Notes: generated by a model not told the origin, from the sequence alone. Shown: positions 1 to 8,700, counted from the stretch's first letter. The stretch: DNA of 64,000 nucleotides from Streptomyces fildesensis (GCF_016107395.1 NZ_JAAIKO010000003.1:62001-126000), one strand, 5' to 3'. Numbers and translations are program-made.

Positions 1-330
1 CCGGTCGAGCGGGTCCTGGAGCTCGCCCTGCAGCGCCGCTGGACCCTGCACGGCACCGGCCACATGCTCGGCCTGGACGTCCACGACTGCGCGCACGCGC
101 GGACCGAGACGTACGTGGACTGCGTGCTGGAGCCCGGCATGGTGCTGACCGTCGAGCCCGGTCTGTACTTCCAGGCGGACGACCTGTCGGTGCCGGCCGA
201 GTACCGCGGCATCGGCGTCCGCATCGAGGACGACATCCTCGTGACCGCCGACGGCAACCGGAACCTGTCGGAAGGGCTGCCGCGCCGCTCCGACGAGGTC
301 GAGGCGTGGATGGCCGGCCTCAAGGGCTGA
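1..330 (+). CDS. pepP: Xaa-Pro aminopeptidase (M24B), C-terminal part
   Basis: This is the last 109 codons of a cytosolic metallo-aminopeptidase that removes N-terminal residues preceding proline. The frame is open from base 1, so the start lies outside the window. The fragment reads HGTGHMLGLDVHD at codons 16-28, the metal-ligand histidine block of aminopeptidase P. It is followed by EPGMVLTVEPGLYF with the metal-binding glutamate, and by GIGVRIEDDILVT with the last glutamate ligand. These blocks have the order and spacing of M24B enzymes. It ends with TGA before a plus-strand regulator. The family is clear from the motifs; the exact paralogue (PepP1 or PepP2 type) cannot be decided from the fragment. 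Confidence 0.9.
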   Translation, partial: PVERVLELALQRRWTLHGTGHMLGLDVHDCAHARTETYVDCVLEPGMVLTVEPGLYFQADDLSVPAEYRGIGVRIEDDILVTADGNRNLSEGLPRRSDEVEAWMAGLKG

Positions 331-411
331 CACGCAGAGCTCGGCATGCGTGACCTGTGTGAACCGCCTCGGGCGCCGCGATACGGCACCCGGGGCGGTT
401 TACTGGCCGCC

Positions 412-957
412 GTGACGACAACCGACCCCGCGCTGCGCGCCCTGGCCCATCCGGTACGGCTGCGCATGCTGTCGCTGATGTGGGCCGCCCCGCTCTCCGC
501 GGCGGAGCTCTCCCGGGAGCTGGGCATCTCGCACGCGCTGGCCAGCCAGCATCTGCGCCGGCTGGACGCCGCAGGACTCGTCGAGCTCACCGAGGTCCGC
601 TCCCACCGGGGCGGCAGGGAACGGCGCTACCGCACCGTGCACGGCACCCCGCTGTCCAACCGGCAGGACGGCGCCCCGCTGCTCGCCGAGGCGCTCGCGC
701 ACAACCTGCGCGACCGGGCCGCCCGCCGGGCACCCGGGCAGGACGGTGTGACCTCCGACGCGGAACTGTGGGTCGCGCCCGAGGCCTGGGACACCTTCCG
801 CACGCGCATGGCGGAGCTCCTCGCCGACCTGCACGAGGCCGCCCGCGCCCCGCACACCCCCGGTTCGGTCCTGCTCGGCGCCACGGTGATGGCGTTCCTC
901 GTGCAGGCCGATGAGGAGGCCGGAGAGCAGGCCGAGGAAGACCCCGCCGCCCCTTAG
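412..957 (+). CDS. ArsR-type winged-helix transcriptional regulator
   Basis: The predicted protein has about 181 residues and an N-terminal winged helix-turn-helix. ALRALAHPVRLRMLSLM is the usual first helix of ArsR-like repressors, followed by SAAELSRELGISHALASQHLRRLDAAGLVEL (recognition helix around SHALASQHL) and a basic wing, GGRERRYR. No cysteine cluster typical of metal-sensing ArsR proteins is visible, so the ligand is unknown. The C-terminal half is a helical region without a known motif. I prefer the GTG at 412, giving VTTTDPALRALAHP, because it places the family motif near the N-terminus. An ATG at 346 would add 22 residues of no recognisable content. It is convergent with the ATPase gene on its right. 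Confidence 0.75.
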   Translation: MTTTDPALRALAHPVRLRMLSLMWAAPLSAAELSRELGISHALASQHLRRLDAAGLVELTEVRSHRGGRERRYRTVHGTPLSNRQDGAPLLAEALAHNLRDRAARRAPGQDGVTSDAELWVAPEAWDTFRTRMAELLADLHEAARAPHTPGSVLLGATVMAFLVQADEEAGEQAEEDPAAP

Positions 958-978
958 CGCCGGAGGATCTCCCTCAGC

Positions 979-1422
979 TCAGGACGCCTTGAGCAGCGAG
1001 TCGTCCCGCCACTTGAGGACCTTGTCGATCGTCACCACGGCGCCGTGGCCCGGCCGGTTGTGGAAGTGGACGTGGTCCACCAGCGCCTCGATGAGGAACA
1101 GTCCCCGTCCGTCCTCGGCATGCCGGCCCTTCAGGGCCAGCGGCCGGGCGAGTTGGTGACGTGGCCGGTCGGGCGCGAAGCCCGGGCCGGAGTCGGCGAC
1201 CTCGATACGGCAGCGGTCGCCGTCGATGCGCGCCGTCACGCTGTAGTCACCCTCGCCCGCGTGTTCCACCGCGTTCGCACAGGCCTCGGACAGTGCCACC
1301 GACAGGTCGTAACAGATCTCCGGGTCCACACCGGCGGTCTGCATCGTCCCCAGCAGCAGTCGTCGGGCGAGCGGAACGCTCGCGGCCTCGCGCCGCAAGT
1401 GGAGAGACCACCAGATGCTCAT
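979..1422 (-). CDS. Anti-sigma-factor-type ATP-binding protein (RsbW/SpoIIAB-like)
   Basis: This is a 147-residue protein made almost entirely of one GHKL (HATPase_c_2) domain. The N box reads ALSEACANAVEHA, the G1 box DSGPGF and the G2 box GRGLFLI, all in normal spacing. Stand-alone proteins of this size in Streptomyces are serine kinases that bind sigma factors or phosphorylate anti-sigma antagonists; dozens of paralogues occur per genome. No antagonist or sigma gene lies next to it, so the partner is unknown. The ATG at 1422 is followed by MSIWWSLHLRREAASVPLAR, a typical strand-helix start for the domain. The stop lies 21 bases from the stop of the convergent regulator gene. Confidence 0.85.
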   Translation of the reverse strand: MSIWWSLHLRREAASVPLARRLLLGTMQTAGVDPEICYDLSVALSEACANAVEHAGEGDYSVTARIDGDRCRIEVADSGPGFAPDRPRHQLARPLALKGRHAEDGRGLFLIEALVDHVHFHNRPGHGAVVTIDKVLKWRDDSLLKAS

Positions 1423-1627
1423 GCTCCAGCCTCCAGGCCGCGGCTCGACTTACGGATACCTATAGCCACGAATTGCGCCCCGTAAGCGTCCTCTTGACGT
1501 GATGCCGCTCATTCGGCGGATGTGGGACCCCGGCGTACAGGTGTAAAAGGGCGACTCGCCCGCACCCCCGCAAGCCGGACACCCCCCGTATGCGCCGGTT
1601 CCCGGCGGTGAGAGGATGACGCCCGTC
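1423..1627. other. Divergent intergenic region
   Basis: About 200 bases separate the ATPase gene (minus strand) from the membrane-protein gene (plus strand), so this stretch should hold both promoters. A short dyad, CTTACGG at 1449-1455 and CCGTAAG at 1480-1486 with 24 bases between, lies just upstream of the minus-strand start and could be an operator. No known consensus was recognised. A TTGACG-like hexamer occurs at about 1494. Confidence 0.3.
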
Positions 1628-2410
1628 ATGGCATCCCCATCCTCCGTTTCCCCCGTGCGCGCGGGCGCCGGGCTGCGACTGCTGCGGGCCGCGGTGTTCA
1701 CCGCGGTCTGTGTCGTGCTGTCCGCGGCCGGGCACGGACTGGCGTCCCGTCACGGGGTGCCGGCCGGCGCGCTGGTGGTGGGGTCCCTCGTGGTCTTCGC
1801 CGTGGCCGCGCCGCTGGCCGGGCGGGAACGGTCGCTCCGGGGGATCGCCACGACGCTCACTCTGGGGCAGCTCGCGCTGCACGCCGTGTTCGGCGCCGGA
1901 CAGGCCTGCACGGACCCCGCGACGGGCCGGGACGGCTCCGCCGGTGTCCTGGCGCTGGCCGGCCGGCTGCTGTGCGGCAGCCACACCTCGTCGGCGGCCC
2001 TCACGCAGCAGAGCGCGGAACGGATCGTCCGCGACGCCGGCATCGACCCGGCGTCGGCGATGTCCATGAGCCCCGTCACTCGAACGGGTGACACCGGGAT
2101 CACCGGAATGCACGCGGCGATGGCGTACTCGCTGCCGATGCTGCTCGCGCACCTGTTCGCCGCGCTGGCCGTCGGATGGCTGCTGCGGCGCGGCGAGGCC
2201 GCCCTGTGGCGGCTGGTGAGCCTGTCGGCCGACGTGCTGCGCGGCGTACTCGTCGCGCTGGTGCGCGTCCTGGTAGCCGGAGCGGCCGACGACCGGCTCG
2301 CCGCGCTCCGGCCCCGCCGGTTCGCCACCGGGCGGGGATCGGCGCGCAGCGTACGGCTGCGCCACAGCCTGCCGCGGCGCGGGCCACCGGCCTACGCCCT
2401 GGCGGTCTGA
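1628..2410 (+). CDS. Integral membrane protein at the head of the copper cluster
   Basis: The product has about 260 residues and four to five hydrophobic segments: AAVFTAVCVVLSAAG, ALVVGSLVVFAVAAPLAG, a segment around TLTLGQLALHAVFG, and GMHAAMAYSLPMLLAHLFAALAVGWLL near residue 160. A basic tail follows. The last membrane segment carries the Met/His pattern MHAAMA...MLLAH, which is unusual for a neutral helix and would suit copper or heme contact; that is inference. It lies 109 bases before the YcnI gene on the same strand, so it is probably the first gene of the copper operon. No named family was recognised. The purine-rich run GAGAGG at 1610-1615 fits the ATG at 1628 better than the one at 1616, which it abuts. 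Confidence 0.7.
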   Translation: MASPSSVSPVRAGAGLRLLRAAVFTAVCVVLSAAGHGLASRHGVPAGALVVGSLVVFAVAAPLAGRERSLRGIATTLTLGQLALHAVFGAGQACTDPATGRDGSAGVLALAGRLLCGSHTSSAALTQQSAERIVRDAGIDPASAMSMSPVTRTGDTGITGMHAAMAYSLPMLLAHLFAALAVGWLLRRGEAALWRLVSLSADVLRGVLVALVRVLVAGAADDRLAALRPRRFATGRGSARSVRLRHSLPRRGPPAYALAV

Positions 2411-2519
2411 CGCGAGCGGTCTCCACCGGTCCGGTTCCCACCGGTCCACGGGGACGGCGGTCTCGCGCGTTCCGCATACGCGCCGGCCCTTCCCTCACCA
2501 CTCACCGTGGAGTCCTCTC

Positions 2520-3242
2520 ATGAACAGTTCCCGCATGCGCCGCCTGACCACCGTCGGCGCGCTCACCGGTTCCGCGCTGCTGATGGCCGTCGTTCCGGCC
2601 TTCGCCCATGTCTCCGTCACGCCCAGCAGCGCCCCCAAGGGCGGCTACAGCACCGTCGCGTTCAAGGTCCCGAACGAGCGGGACAACGCCTCGACGATCA
2701 AGGTCGAAGTGAACCTGCCGGCGGACCACCCGATCGCGTCCGTCTCCACCCAGGCCGTGCCCGGCTGGAAGGTGGAGGTCACCAAGACCAAGCTCGCCAA
2801 GCCCATGACCATGCACGGCAAGACGGTGACCGAGGCCGTCACGAAGATCACCTGGAGCGGCGGCACGATCGAGCCCGGCCAGTTCCAGCAGTTCCCCGTC
2901 TCGTTCGGGCCGCTGCCCGACGACACGGACCAGCTGGTCTTCAAGGCCCTCCAGACGTACTCGAACAACGAGGTCGTCCGCTGGATCGAGGAGGAGAAGG
3001 CCGGCGCGGCCGAGCCGGCCAACCCGGCGCCCGCGCTGAAGCTGACCGCGGCGGCGACGGACGCCCACGGTGCCGCGGCCCCCGCCGCCGACGCCAAGGC
3101 GAAGGACACCACGACCGCCGCGGCCGCCGACTCCGACAGCAGTGACTCGACCGCGCGGATCCTGGGCATCACCGGAATCGTCATCGGCGTCATCGGCGTC
3201 GCGTTCGGTGTCCTGGCCGGACGCCGCCGCACCTCCGCCTGA
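2520..3242 (+). CDS. ycnI: YcnI-family (DUF1775) secreted copper-binding protein
   Basis: The 240-residue protein has a signal peptide ending in AFA at about residue 29. The mature protein therefore begins with histidine (HVSVTPSSAPKGG). In YcnI proteins this first histidine, with a tryptophan, forms a mononuclear Cu(II) site, and a candidate tryptophan is present in VVRWIEEE. The YcnI beta-sandwich covers about residues 30-165. An Ala/Asp/Lys-rich linker and one C-terminal membrane helix (ILGITGIVIGVIGVAFGVLAG) with basic residues anchor it to the outer face of the membrane. GAGTCC lies upstream of the ATG. Its position before Sco and PCuAC genes supports extracytoplasmic copper handling. 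Confidence 0.92.
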   Translation: MNSSRMRRLTTVGALTGSALLMAVVPAFAHVSVTPSSAPKGGYSTVAFKVPNERDNASTIKVEVNLPADHPIASVSTQAVPGWKVEVTKTKLAKPMTMHGKTVTEAVTKITWSGGTIEPGQFQQFPVSFGPLPDDTDQLVFKALQTYSNNEVVRWIEEEKAGAAEPANPAPALKLTAAATDAHGAAAPAADAKAKDTTTAAAADSDSSDSTARILGITGIVIGVIGVAFGVLAGRRRTSA

Positions 3243-3396
3243 CGCACCGGCCGGGCGGCCGTAAGGCACGTCGTCGGCACGTCCGATGCTCCGTACGTGG
3301 TGCCGGGACCCCGCGAGTCCCGGTACGCCGTCGCATCGGTACGCCGCCGGCCCGTACGGCCGCCCGGCCCCGCCATCGCACTCCCCGGGAAACTTC

Positions 3397-4041
3397 ATGC
3401 GTACAACGATCAAGATCGGCGTGGCCCTGGCGGCCGTCGCGGCCCTCGCCGGATGCGGGGCCTCCAGCGGCGACTCCAAGGAACCGCTCGCGGTCGTCTC
3501 CGGAGCGGCGTCCAAGCCGGGCACCCTCCTCGACGCCCCCTTCAACAAGCCGCAACTGACCCTCACCGACACCCACGGCAAGCCGTACGACCTGGTCAAG
3601 GAGACGGCGGGCCGGCCCGTTCTGCTCTTCTTCGGCTACACCCACTGCCCGGACGTGTGCCCGACGACGATGAGCGACCTCGCCATCGCCAAGTCGCGGA
3701 TGTCCAAGCCCGACCAGGAGAAACTGCGGGTCGTGTTCGTCAGCACCGACCCCGCACGCGACACCCCGCAGCGCCTCGGCTCGTGGCTGGCCGCCCAGGA
3801 CAAGGACTTCATCGGCCTGACCGGTGACTTCGGCACGATCCAGAAGGCCGCGAAATCCGTCGGCGTCGGCATCGAGAAGCCGGTGACGGAGAAGGACGGC
3901 AGCATCACCGTCACCCACGGCGCCGAGGTCCTGGCCTTCTGGCCGAAGGACGACAAGGGACATGTGCTCTACATGTCGGGCACCACCTCGGACGAGTTCG
4001 CCGCCGACCTGCCGAAGCTCATCAGGAGCGAGGCACCGTGA
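3397..4041 (+). CDS. sco: SCO1/SenC-type copper chaperone lipoprotein
   Basis: This 214-residue lipoprotein (lipobox LAGC near residue 18) has a thioredoxin fold. The copper site is visible as CPDVCP (CxxxC) within FFGYTHCPDVCPTT, and the distal histidine is in VTHGAEVLAFWP. Sco proteins deliver copper to the CuA site of cytochrome c oxidase. In Streptomyces lividans the orthologue, as I recall, also supports copper-dependent development. The ATG at 3397 follows a GGGAA run and starts a clean signal sequence, MRTTIKIGVALAAVAALAG; the frame is open further upstream but that part has no domain. The stop overlaps the GTG start of the PCuAC gene by four bases (GTGA), which indicates translational coupling. 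Confidence 0.95.
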   Translation: MRTTIKIGVALAAVAALAGCGASSGDSKEPLAVVSGAASKPGTLLDAPFNKPQLTLTDTHGKPYDLVKETAGRPVLLFFGYTHCPDVCPTTMSDLAIAKSRMSKPDQEKLRVVFVSTDPARDTPQRLGSWLAAQDKDFIGLTGDFGTIQKAAKSVGVGIEKPVTEKDGSITVTHGAEVLAFWPKDDKGHVLYMSGTTSDEFAADLPKLIRSEAP

Positions 4042-4520
4042 GGCGCCCCAGGCCCGCCCATGCCCTGATCGCCACCGTCGCCCTCGGCGGCTGCCTCGCG
4101 CTCGCCGGCTGTTCCTCGGCGTCCGACGCCTCGGCACACGCCGGGACGAAGGGGCCGAAGCTCGCGGTGAGCGGGGCGTACATACCGCAGCCGGTGATGG
4201 CCGACATGGCCGCCGGGTATTTCACGGTCACCAACACCGGCGACACCGACGCGGAACTCACCTCGGTCAGCAGCGACCTGGCCGCCGACATCACCCTGCA
4301 CACCACCACCGACAACCGGATGCGCAAGGTGAACTCCCTGACCGTCCCGGCGGGCGGGCGGCTTACGCTCAGCAGCGGCGGAAATCATCTGATGCTGAGG
4401 GAACTCACGCACAAGCCGGTGGCCGGCGACAAGGTGTCCATGGAACTGCACTTCGCCGAGGCGGGCCCGATCGGCGTCACCGTGCCGGTCGAGCCGACCG
4501 GCTACCGGCCGAAGGACTGA
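4038..4520 (+). CDS. PCuAC-family extracellular copper chaperone lipoprotein
   Basis: This 160-residue lipoprotein (lipobox LAGC near residue 25) has a PCuAC cupredoxin-like domain at about residues 40-150. The copper ligands expected for the family are seen as H in ITLHTTTDNRM, the Met ten or so residues later, and the HxM pair in GGNHLMLREL. PCuAC proteins bind Cu(I) and pass it to Sco or directly to oxidase subunits. The GTG start overlaps the sco stop. The copC-copD gene begins 11 bases after its stop, so the three form one transcription unit. It corresponds to the protein called ECuC in S. lividans if my memory of that locus is right. Confidence 0.93.
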   Translation: MRRPRPAHALIATVALGGCLALAGCSSASDASAHAGTKGPKLAVSGAYIPQPVMADMAAGYFTVTNTGDTDAELTSVSSDLAADITLHTTTDNRMRKVNSLTVPAGGRLTLSSGGNHLMLRELTHKPVAGDKVSMELHFAEAGPIGVTVPVEPTGYRPKD

Positions 4521-4531
4521 GGGGAGCAACG

Positions 4532-6415
4532 ATGACCATCAGGCGTGCGCTGGTCGTACTGGGCGCCCTGCTCGCCGTCGTGCTCGGGGCCGCCGCCCCG
4601 GCTTCGGCGCATGCCGCGCTGGTGAACACCAACCCCGGGGAGGACTCCGTCGTCAAGACGGCGCCGCAGCAGGTGCTGCTCACCTTCTCCGAAGGCGTGC
4701 TGCTGTCCGCCGACTCGCTGCGGGTCCTCGACCCGGCCGGCGGCCGGGTGGACAGCGGCACGCCACAGCACGCCAACGGCAACAGCTCCACCGCCGTGGT
4801 CGCGCTGCGCGCCGGACTCGGCGACGGGACCTACACCGTCGCCTGGAAGGCCGTCTCGGAGGACAGCCACCCGGTCGCGGGCGCCTTCACGTTCTCCGTC
4901 GGCGCCCCCTCCAAGACCACCGTCGTCCTCGCCGACCAGGACCAGGCCGTCGGCGGCGGCGCCGCGGGCGTCCTCTACGGCATCGGGCGCTACATCGCCT
5001 ACGCCGGGTACGCGCTGCTCGTCGGCTCCTCCGTCTTCCTCGCCGTGTGCTGGCCGCGCGGCGCGCTGCTGCGCCCCATGCAGCGGATCGCGGTCGGCGG
5101 CTGGGTCGCGCTCGTCGCGTCCACCATCGCGCTGCTGATGCTGCGCGGGCCATATGTGAACGGCAGCGGGCTCGGTGACGCGTTCGACCTCGGCGTGATG
5201 CGCGACGTCCTCAACACCCGGCCGGGCGCCGCCCTGCTGTCCCGACTGCTGCTGCTCGCCGCCGCCGCCGTCTTCCTGGCGGTCCTGTTCGGCTCGTACG
5301 CCAAACGCGGAACGCCCGCCAACGAGAGCGAGCGGGCCGAGCGCGCCGACCTCGCCTGGGGGCTGGGCATCGGCGGCGGCGTCATCGCGACGGGTATCGC
5401 CGCGACCTGGGCGATGGCGGAACACGCCTCCGTCGGCATCCAGTCCGCCCTGGCCATGCCGGTCGACGTCGTGCACCTGCTGTCGATGGCGGTGTGGCTG
5501 GGCGGCCTGACCGCCCTGCTGACCTCCCTGGTGGCGGGGCTCGGCATCGAACGCGAAGCCGTCCAGCGGTTCTCCCGCATCGGCTTCGCGGCGGTCACGA
5601 CGCTGGTCGCGACCGGCATCTACCAGTCCTGGCGGCAGCTCGGCTCGTGGGACGCCTTCGTCTCCACCTCCTACGGGCAGCTGCTGCTCGTCAAGATCGG
5701 CCTGGTCGTCCTGCTCGTCGAGCTGGCCTGGCTGTCGCGCCGCTGGACCGCGCGGCTCGGCGCGCCCGCCGTCCCCGTCACCGCCGCGGCGGCCGTCAAG
5801 CGGCCGGAACGCGTCGTGGCCGGCTCGTCCACCGACCCCGCCCGCCAGGCGCAACTGCGGCTCCAGCGCACCGCGCGGGACAGGACCCAGGCCAAGCGCA
5901 CCCGCGAGGCCGACCTCGAACGCAGCGGGCTGCGCAAGTCCGTGCTGGCCGAGGTCGTGGTCGCGGTGGTCGTCCTCGCCGTGACGACGCTGCTCACCGG
6001 CACCCAGCCGGGCCGCGCGGCGCAGGCGAAGACCGGCTCGGCGCCCGCCCCCGCCACCTCCTCCTCCGGGCTGCCGCTCAGCGTGCGCATCCCGTACGAC
6101 ACGGGCGGCCCCAAGGGGAAGGGCCAGGCCCTGATCACCATCGATCCGGGCCGGGTCGGCCAGAACGAGGTGCACGTCCTGATCTCCGGCGCGGATCCGG
6201 TGCCGGTCGACGTGCCCGAGGTGAAGCTCGAATTCACCCTCAAGGCCAAGAACATCGGCCCGCTGCCCGTACCGCTGCAGCACCTCGACGTCGGCCACTG
6301 GACCGCGGCCTCGGTGCAGCTGCCGATGGCCGGAACGTGGGAGGTGTCCGTCACCGTGCGGACCTCCGAGATCGACCAGGTGACCGAGACCAAGAACGTA
6401 GAGATCACGTCATGA
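4532..6415 (+). CDS. CopC-CopD fusion protein (copper resistance/uptake)
   Basis: The protein has 627 residues. A signal peptide ends in ASA, leaving mature HAALVNTNPGED with the N-terminal Cu(II)-binding histidine of CopC. The second CopC block is SEDSHPVAGAFTF. The CopD part follows with about eight membrane helices (roughly residues 150-420, containing YGIGRYIAYAGYALLVG and VVHLLSMAVWLGGLTALL). A charged cytoplasmic stretch, another helix, and a C-terminal extracytoplasmic beta domain of about 120 residues complete it. CopC-CopD fusions move copper across the membrane. GAGGGGAGC precedes the ATG at 4532. The stop overlaps the DyP start (ATGA). The C-terminal beta domain resembles FixH/YtkA-like folds, but that is only an impression. 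Confidence 0.92.
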   Translation: MTIRRALVVLGALLAVVLGAAAPASAHAALVNTNPGEDSVVKTAPQQVLLTFSEGVLLSADSLRVLDPAGGRVDSGTPQHANGNSSTAVVALRAGLGDGTYTVAWKAVSEDSHPVAGAFTFSVGAPSKTTVVLADQDQAVGGGAAGVLYGIGRYIAYAGYALLVGSSVFLAVCWPRGALLRPMQRIAVGGWVALVASTIALLMLRGPYVNGSGLGDAFDLGVMRDVLNTRPGAALLSRLLLLAAAAVFLAVLFGSYAKRGTPANESERAERADLAWGLGIGGGVIATGIAATWAMAEHASVGIQSALAMPVDVVHLLSMAVWLGGLTALLTSLVAGLGIEREAVQRFSRIGFAAVTTLVATGIYQSWRQLGSWDAFVSTSYGQLLLVKIGLVVLLVELAWLSRRWTARLGAPAVPVTAAAAVKRPERVVAGSSTDPARQAQLRLQRTARDRTQAKRTREADLERSGLRKSVLAEVVVAVVVLAVTTLLTGTQPGRAAQAKTGSAPAPATSSSGLPLSVRIPYDTGGPKGKGQALITIDPGRVGQNEVHVLISGADPVPVDVPEVKLEFTLKAKNIGPLPVPLQHLDVGHWTAASVQLPMAGTWEVSVTVRTSEIDQVTETKNVEITS

Positions 6416-7710
6416 CCGAGCAGCGGACGACCGAACACCGGACCACGGACGAGCGCGCCGCCGACGAGCTCCCCGCCGGGCGGCACCTCACCCGGCGACG
6501 GCTGCTCGGCACCGCAGGAGCCGCGGGCGCGGCGGGTCTGGTCGTCGGCGGCGCGGGCGGGGCCTTCGGCGCCGCCGCCCTGCGGGACGAGCCGGCGACG
6601 CCGGCCTCGGTCGGCGCGACCGGCGTCCCTTTCCGGGACGGCGCGCACCAGGCCGGCATCACCACCCCGCAGCAGGCCCGGGGCCATCTGGTGGCCTTCG
6701 ATCTCACCGCGGGGCAGACCCGCAAGAACGTCGCGGCGCTGCTCAGGCGCTGGTCGGCGACGGCCGAGCAGCTGATCGGCGGCCGGCTGGAGACCGGCGA
6801 CGACCAGATCGCCTACGACGCGGGCCCGAACTCGCTGACCGTCACCTTCGGGTTCGGCGGTTCGCTGTTCCCGAAGACCGGTCTGGAGGACCGGGCGCCG
6901 CAGGCCCTCGCGCCGCTCCCGCCGTTCTCCGCGGACGCGCTGGACCCGGCCCGCAGCAACGGCGACCTGTGGGTGCAGATCGGTTCCGACGACGCGCTCG
7001 TCGCCTTCCACGCCCTGCGCGTGCTGCAGAAGGCCGCGGGGGACACCGCCCGGGTGCGCTGGCAGATGAACGGCTTCAACCGCACACCCGGCGCGACCCC
7101 GCGGCCGATGACGTCCCGCAATCTCATGGGCCAGGTGGACGGCACCAACAACCCCAAGCCCACCGACCCGGACTTCGACCGCCGGATCTTCGTTCCGGCC
7201 GGCGGCACGGCCCGCTCACCGCAGTGGATGGCGGGCGGCTCGTACGCGGTGGTGCGCAGGATCCGGATGCTGCTCGACTCCTGGGACCATCTGTCCGTGG
7301 AGCGGCAGGAGAAGGTGATCGGCCGCCGCAAGTCGGACGGCTCACCGCTGTCCGGCGGTACCGGGACGACCCCGGTGGACCTGGACAAGCGGGACGCCCA
7401 GGGGGCGCCGGCCATCGCGGGCGACGCGCACATCCGGGTCGCGGCGCCTGCCTCGAACGGCGGAGCGGCGATGCTCCGCCGGCCGTTCTCGTACCACGAC
7501 GGCATCGGCTCCGACGGGACCCCGGACGCCGGTCTGCTCTTCGTCTGCTGGCAGGCCGATCCGCAGCGGGGATTCGTCCCCGTACAGCGGAAACTGGACC
7601 GCGGGGACGGGCTGTCCCGCTTTCTGCGCCATGAGTCGAGCGCCCTGTTCGCGGTCCCCGGCGCGCCGGGCCCCGGTGAGTACGTGGGGCAGCGGCTGCT
7701 GGAGTCGTGA
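6412..7710 (+). CDS. dtpA: Tat-exported DyP-type heme peroxidase (DtpA/EfeB-like)
   Basis: The 432-residue protein has a Tat signal, LTRRRLLG at residues 27-34, followed by a Gly/Ala-rich hydrophobic stretch. It carries the DyP signature GQVDG (residues 240-244) with the catalytic aspartate. A histidine at about residue 340 (GDAHIRVAAP) is the likely axial heme ligand, and RRPFSYHDG lies downstream. A-type DyP peroxidases use hydrogen peroxide to oxidise bulky substrates. Context matters: the gene is translationally coupled to copC-copD after sco and PCuAC. In S. lividans this peroxidase is known as a Tat substrate needed for maturation of the copper oxidase GlxA. EfeB of iron-uptake systems is the other possibility, but no efeU or efeO is present. 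Confidence 0.94.
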   Translation: MTEQRTTEHRTTDERAADELPAGRHLTRRRLLGTAGAAGAAGLVVGGAGGAFGAAALRDEPATPASVGATGVPFRDGAHQAGITTPQQARGHLVAFDLTAGQTRKNVAALLRRWSATAEQLIGGRLETGDDQIAYDAGPNSLTVTFGFGGSLFPKTGLEDRAPQALAPLPPFSADALDPARSNGDLWVQIGSDDALVAFHALRVLQKAAGDTARVRWQMNGFNRTPGATPRPMTSRNLMGQVDGTNNPKPTDPDFDRRIFVPAGGTARSPQWMAGGSYAVVRRIRMLLDSWDHLSVERQEKVIGRRKSDGSPLSGGTGTTPVDLDKRDAQGAPAIAGDAHIRVAAPASNGGAAMLRRPFSYHDGIGSDGTPDAGLLFVCWQADPQRGFVPVQRKLDRGDGLSRFLRHESSALFAVPGAPGPGEYVGQRLLES

Positions 7711-7737
7711 ACCCGTCCGGCGCATTAGGGTGACGGT

Positions 7738-8664
7738 ATGTCGGCTAGCCGCTACACCTATCTGGGTCCTGAAGGCACTTTCACCGAGGCCGCGCTCAGA
7801 ACGCTGCCCGAGGCGGCGACCCGGGAGCTGGTCCCGATGGTGTCGGTGCCGGCCGTGCTGGACGCCGTGCGCAACGGCGAGGCCGGCGGGGCGCTGGTGC
7901 CCATCGAGAACTCGGTGGAGGGCGGCGTGACCGCCACCCTGGACGAGCTGGCGACCGGCGTGCCGCTGATGATCTACCGCGAGGTCCTGCTGCCGATCGC
8001 GTTCGCGCTGCTGGTGCGGCCGGGCACGAAGCTCAAGGACGTGAAGACGGTGACCGGCCACCCGGTCGCCCAGCCGCAGGTGCGCAAGTGGCTGCGGGCC
8101 CAGCTGCCGGACGCGCTGTGGGAGTCGTCGGCGTCGAATGCGGACGGGGCGCGGCTGGTGCAGGAGGGCCGGTTCGACGGCGCGTTCGCGGGCGAGTTCG
8201 CGGCGTCCACGTACGGTCTCGAACCGCTCGTCACCGAGATCCATGACGCGAAGAACGCGGCGACGCGCTTCGTCCTGGTCGGCCGCCCGGCCCGCCCGGC
8301 GGCGCCGACCGGCGCGGACAAGACCTCGGCCGTCTTCTGGCTGGGCGACGACCACCCGGGCGCGCTGCTGGAGCTCCTGCAGGAGTACGCGGTGCGCGGT
8401 GTGAACCTGGTGCGCATCGAGTCCCGGCCGACCGGCGAGGGCATCGGCCGGTACTGCTTCTCGGTGGACTGCGAGGGGCACATCACCGACCGGCGGGTCA
8501 GCGAGGCGCTGATGGGGCTCAAGCGGATCTGCCCGCAGGTCCGGTTCCTGGGCTCGTACCCGCGGGCCGACGAGGTCCGTCCCCAGGTACGCCCCGGCAC
8601 GACCGACAGCGAGTTCACCGACGCCGCCGACTGGCTGGGCCGGGCGCTGGACGGGCGGGGCTGA
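7738..8664 (+). CDS. pheA: Prephenate dehydratase
   Basis: This 308-residue monofunctional enzyme decarboxylates and dehydrates prephenate to phenylpyruvate in phenylalanine synthesis. The periplasmic-binding-like catalytic domain starts with YLGPEGTFTEAAL and contains PIENSVEGGV and NAATRFVLVG, whose Thr is catalytic. A C-terminal ACT domain for phenylalanine feedback has the signature GALLELLQEYAVRGVNLVRIESRP-like block (about residues 205-230). There is no chorismate mutase domain. It starts 27 bases after the DyP gene, so read-through from the copper operon is possible, although the ATG is also preceded by GCATTAGGGTGACGGT, which could hold its own -10. It is followed by the DnaA-box region. 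Confidence 0.95.
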   Translation: MSASRYTYLGPEGTFTEAALRTLPEAATRELVPMVSVPAVLDAVRNGEAGGALVPIENSVEGGVTATLDELATGVPLMIYREVLLPIAFALLVRPGTKLKDVKTVTGHPVAQPQVRKWLRAQLPDALWESSASNADGARLVQEGRFDGAFAGEFAASTYGLEPLVTEIHDAKNAATRFVLVGRPARPAAPTGADKTSAVFWLGDDHPGALLELLQEYAVRGVNLVRIESRPTGEGIGRYCFSVDCEGHITDRRVSEALMGLKRICPQVRFLGSYPRADEVRPQVRPGTTDSEFTDAADWLGRALDGRG

Positions 8665-8700
8665 GCTGCCCTCCAAGGCGGCCCGCCGGTGTCCCCGTAG

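Noticed and set aside
4363-4365. TTA in the PCuAC gene (and similar TTA strings in minus-strand genes)
   Set aside because: It is out of frame: the PCuAC codons read CTT ACG. Other TTA/TAA strings checked in minus-strand genes also fall out of frame.
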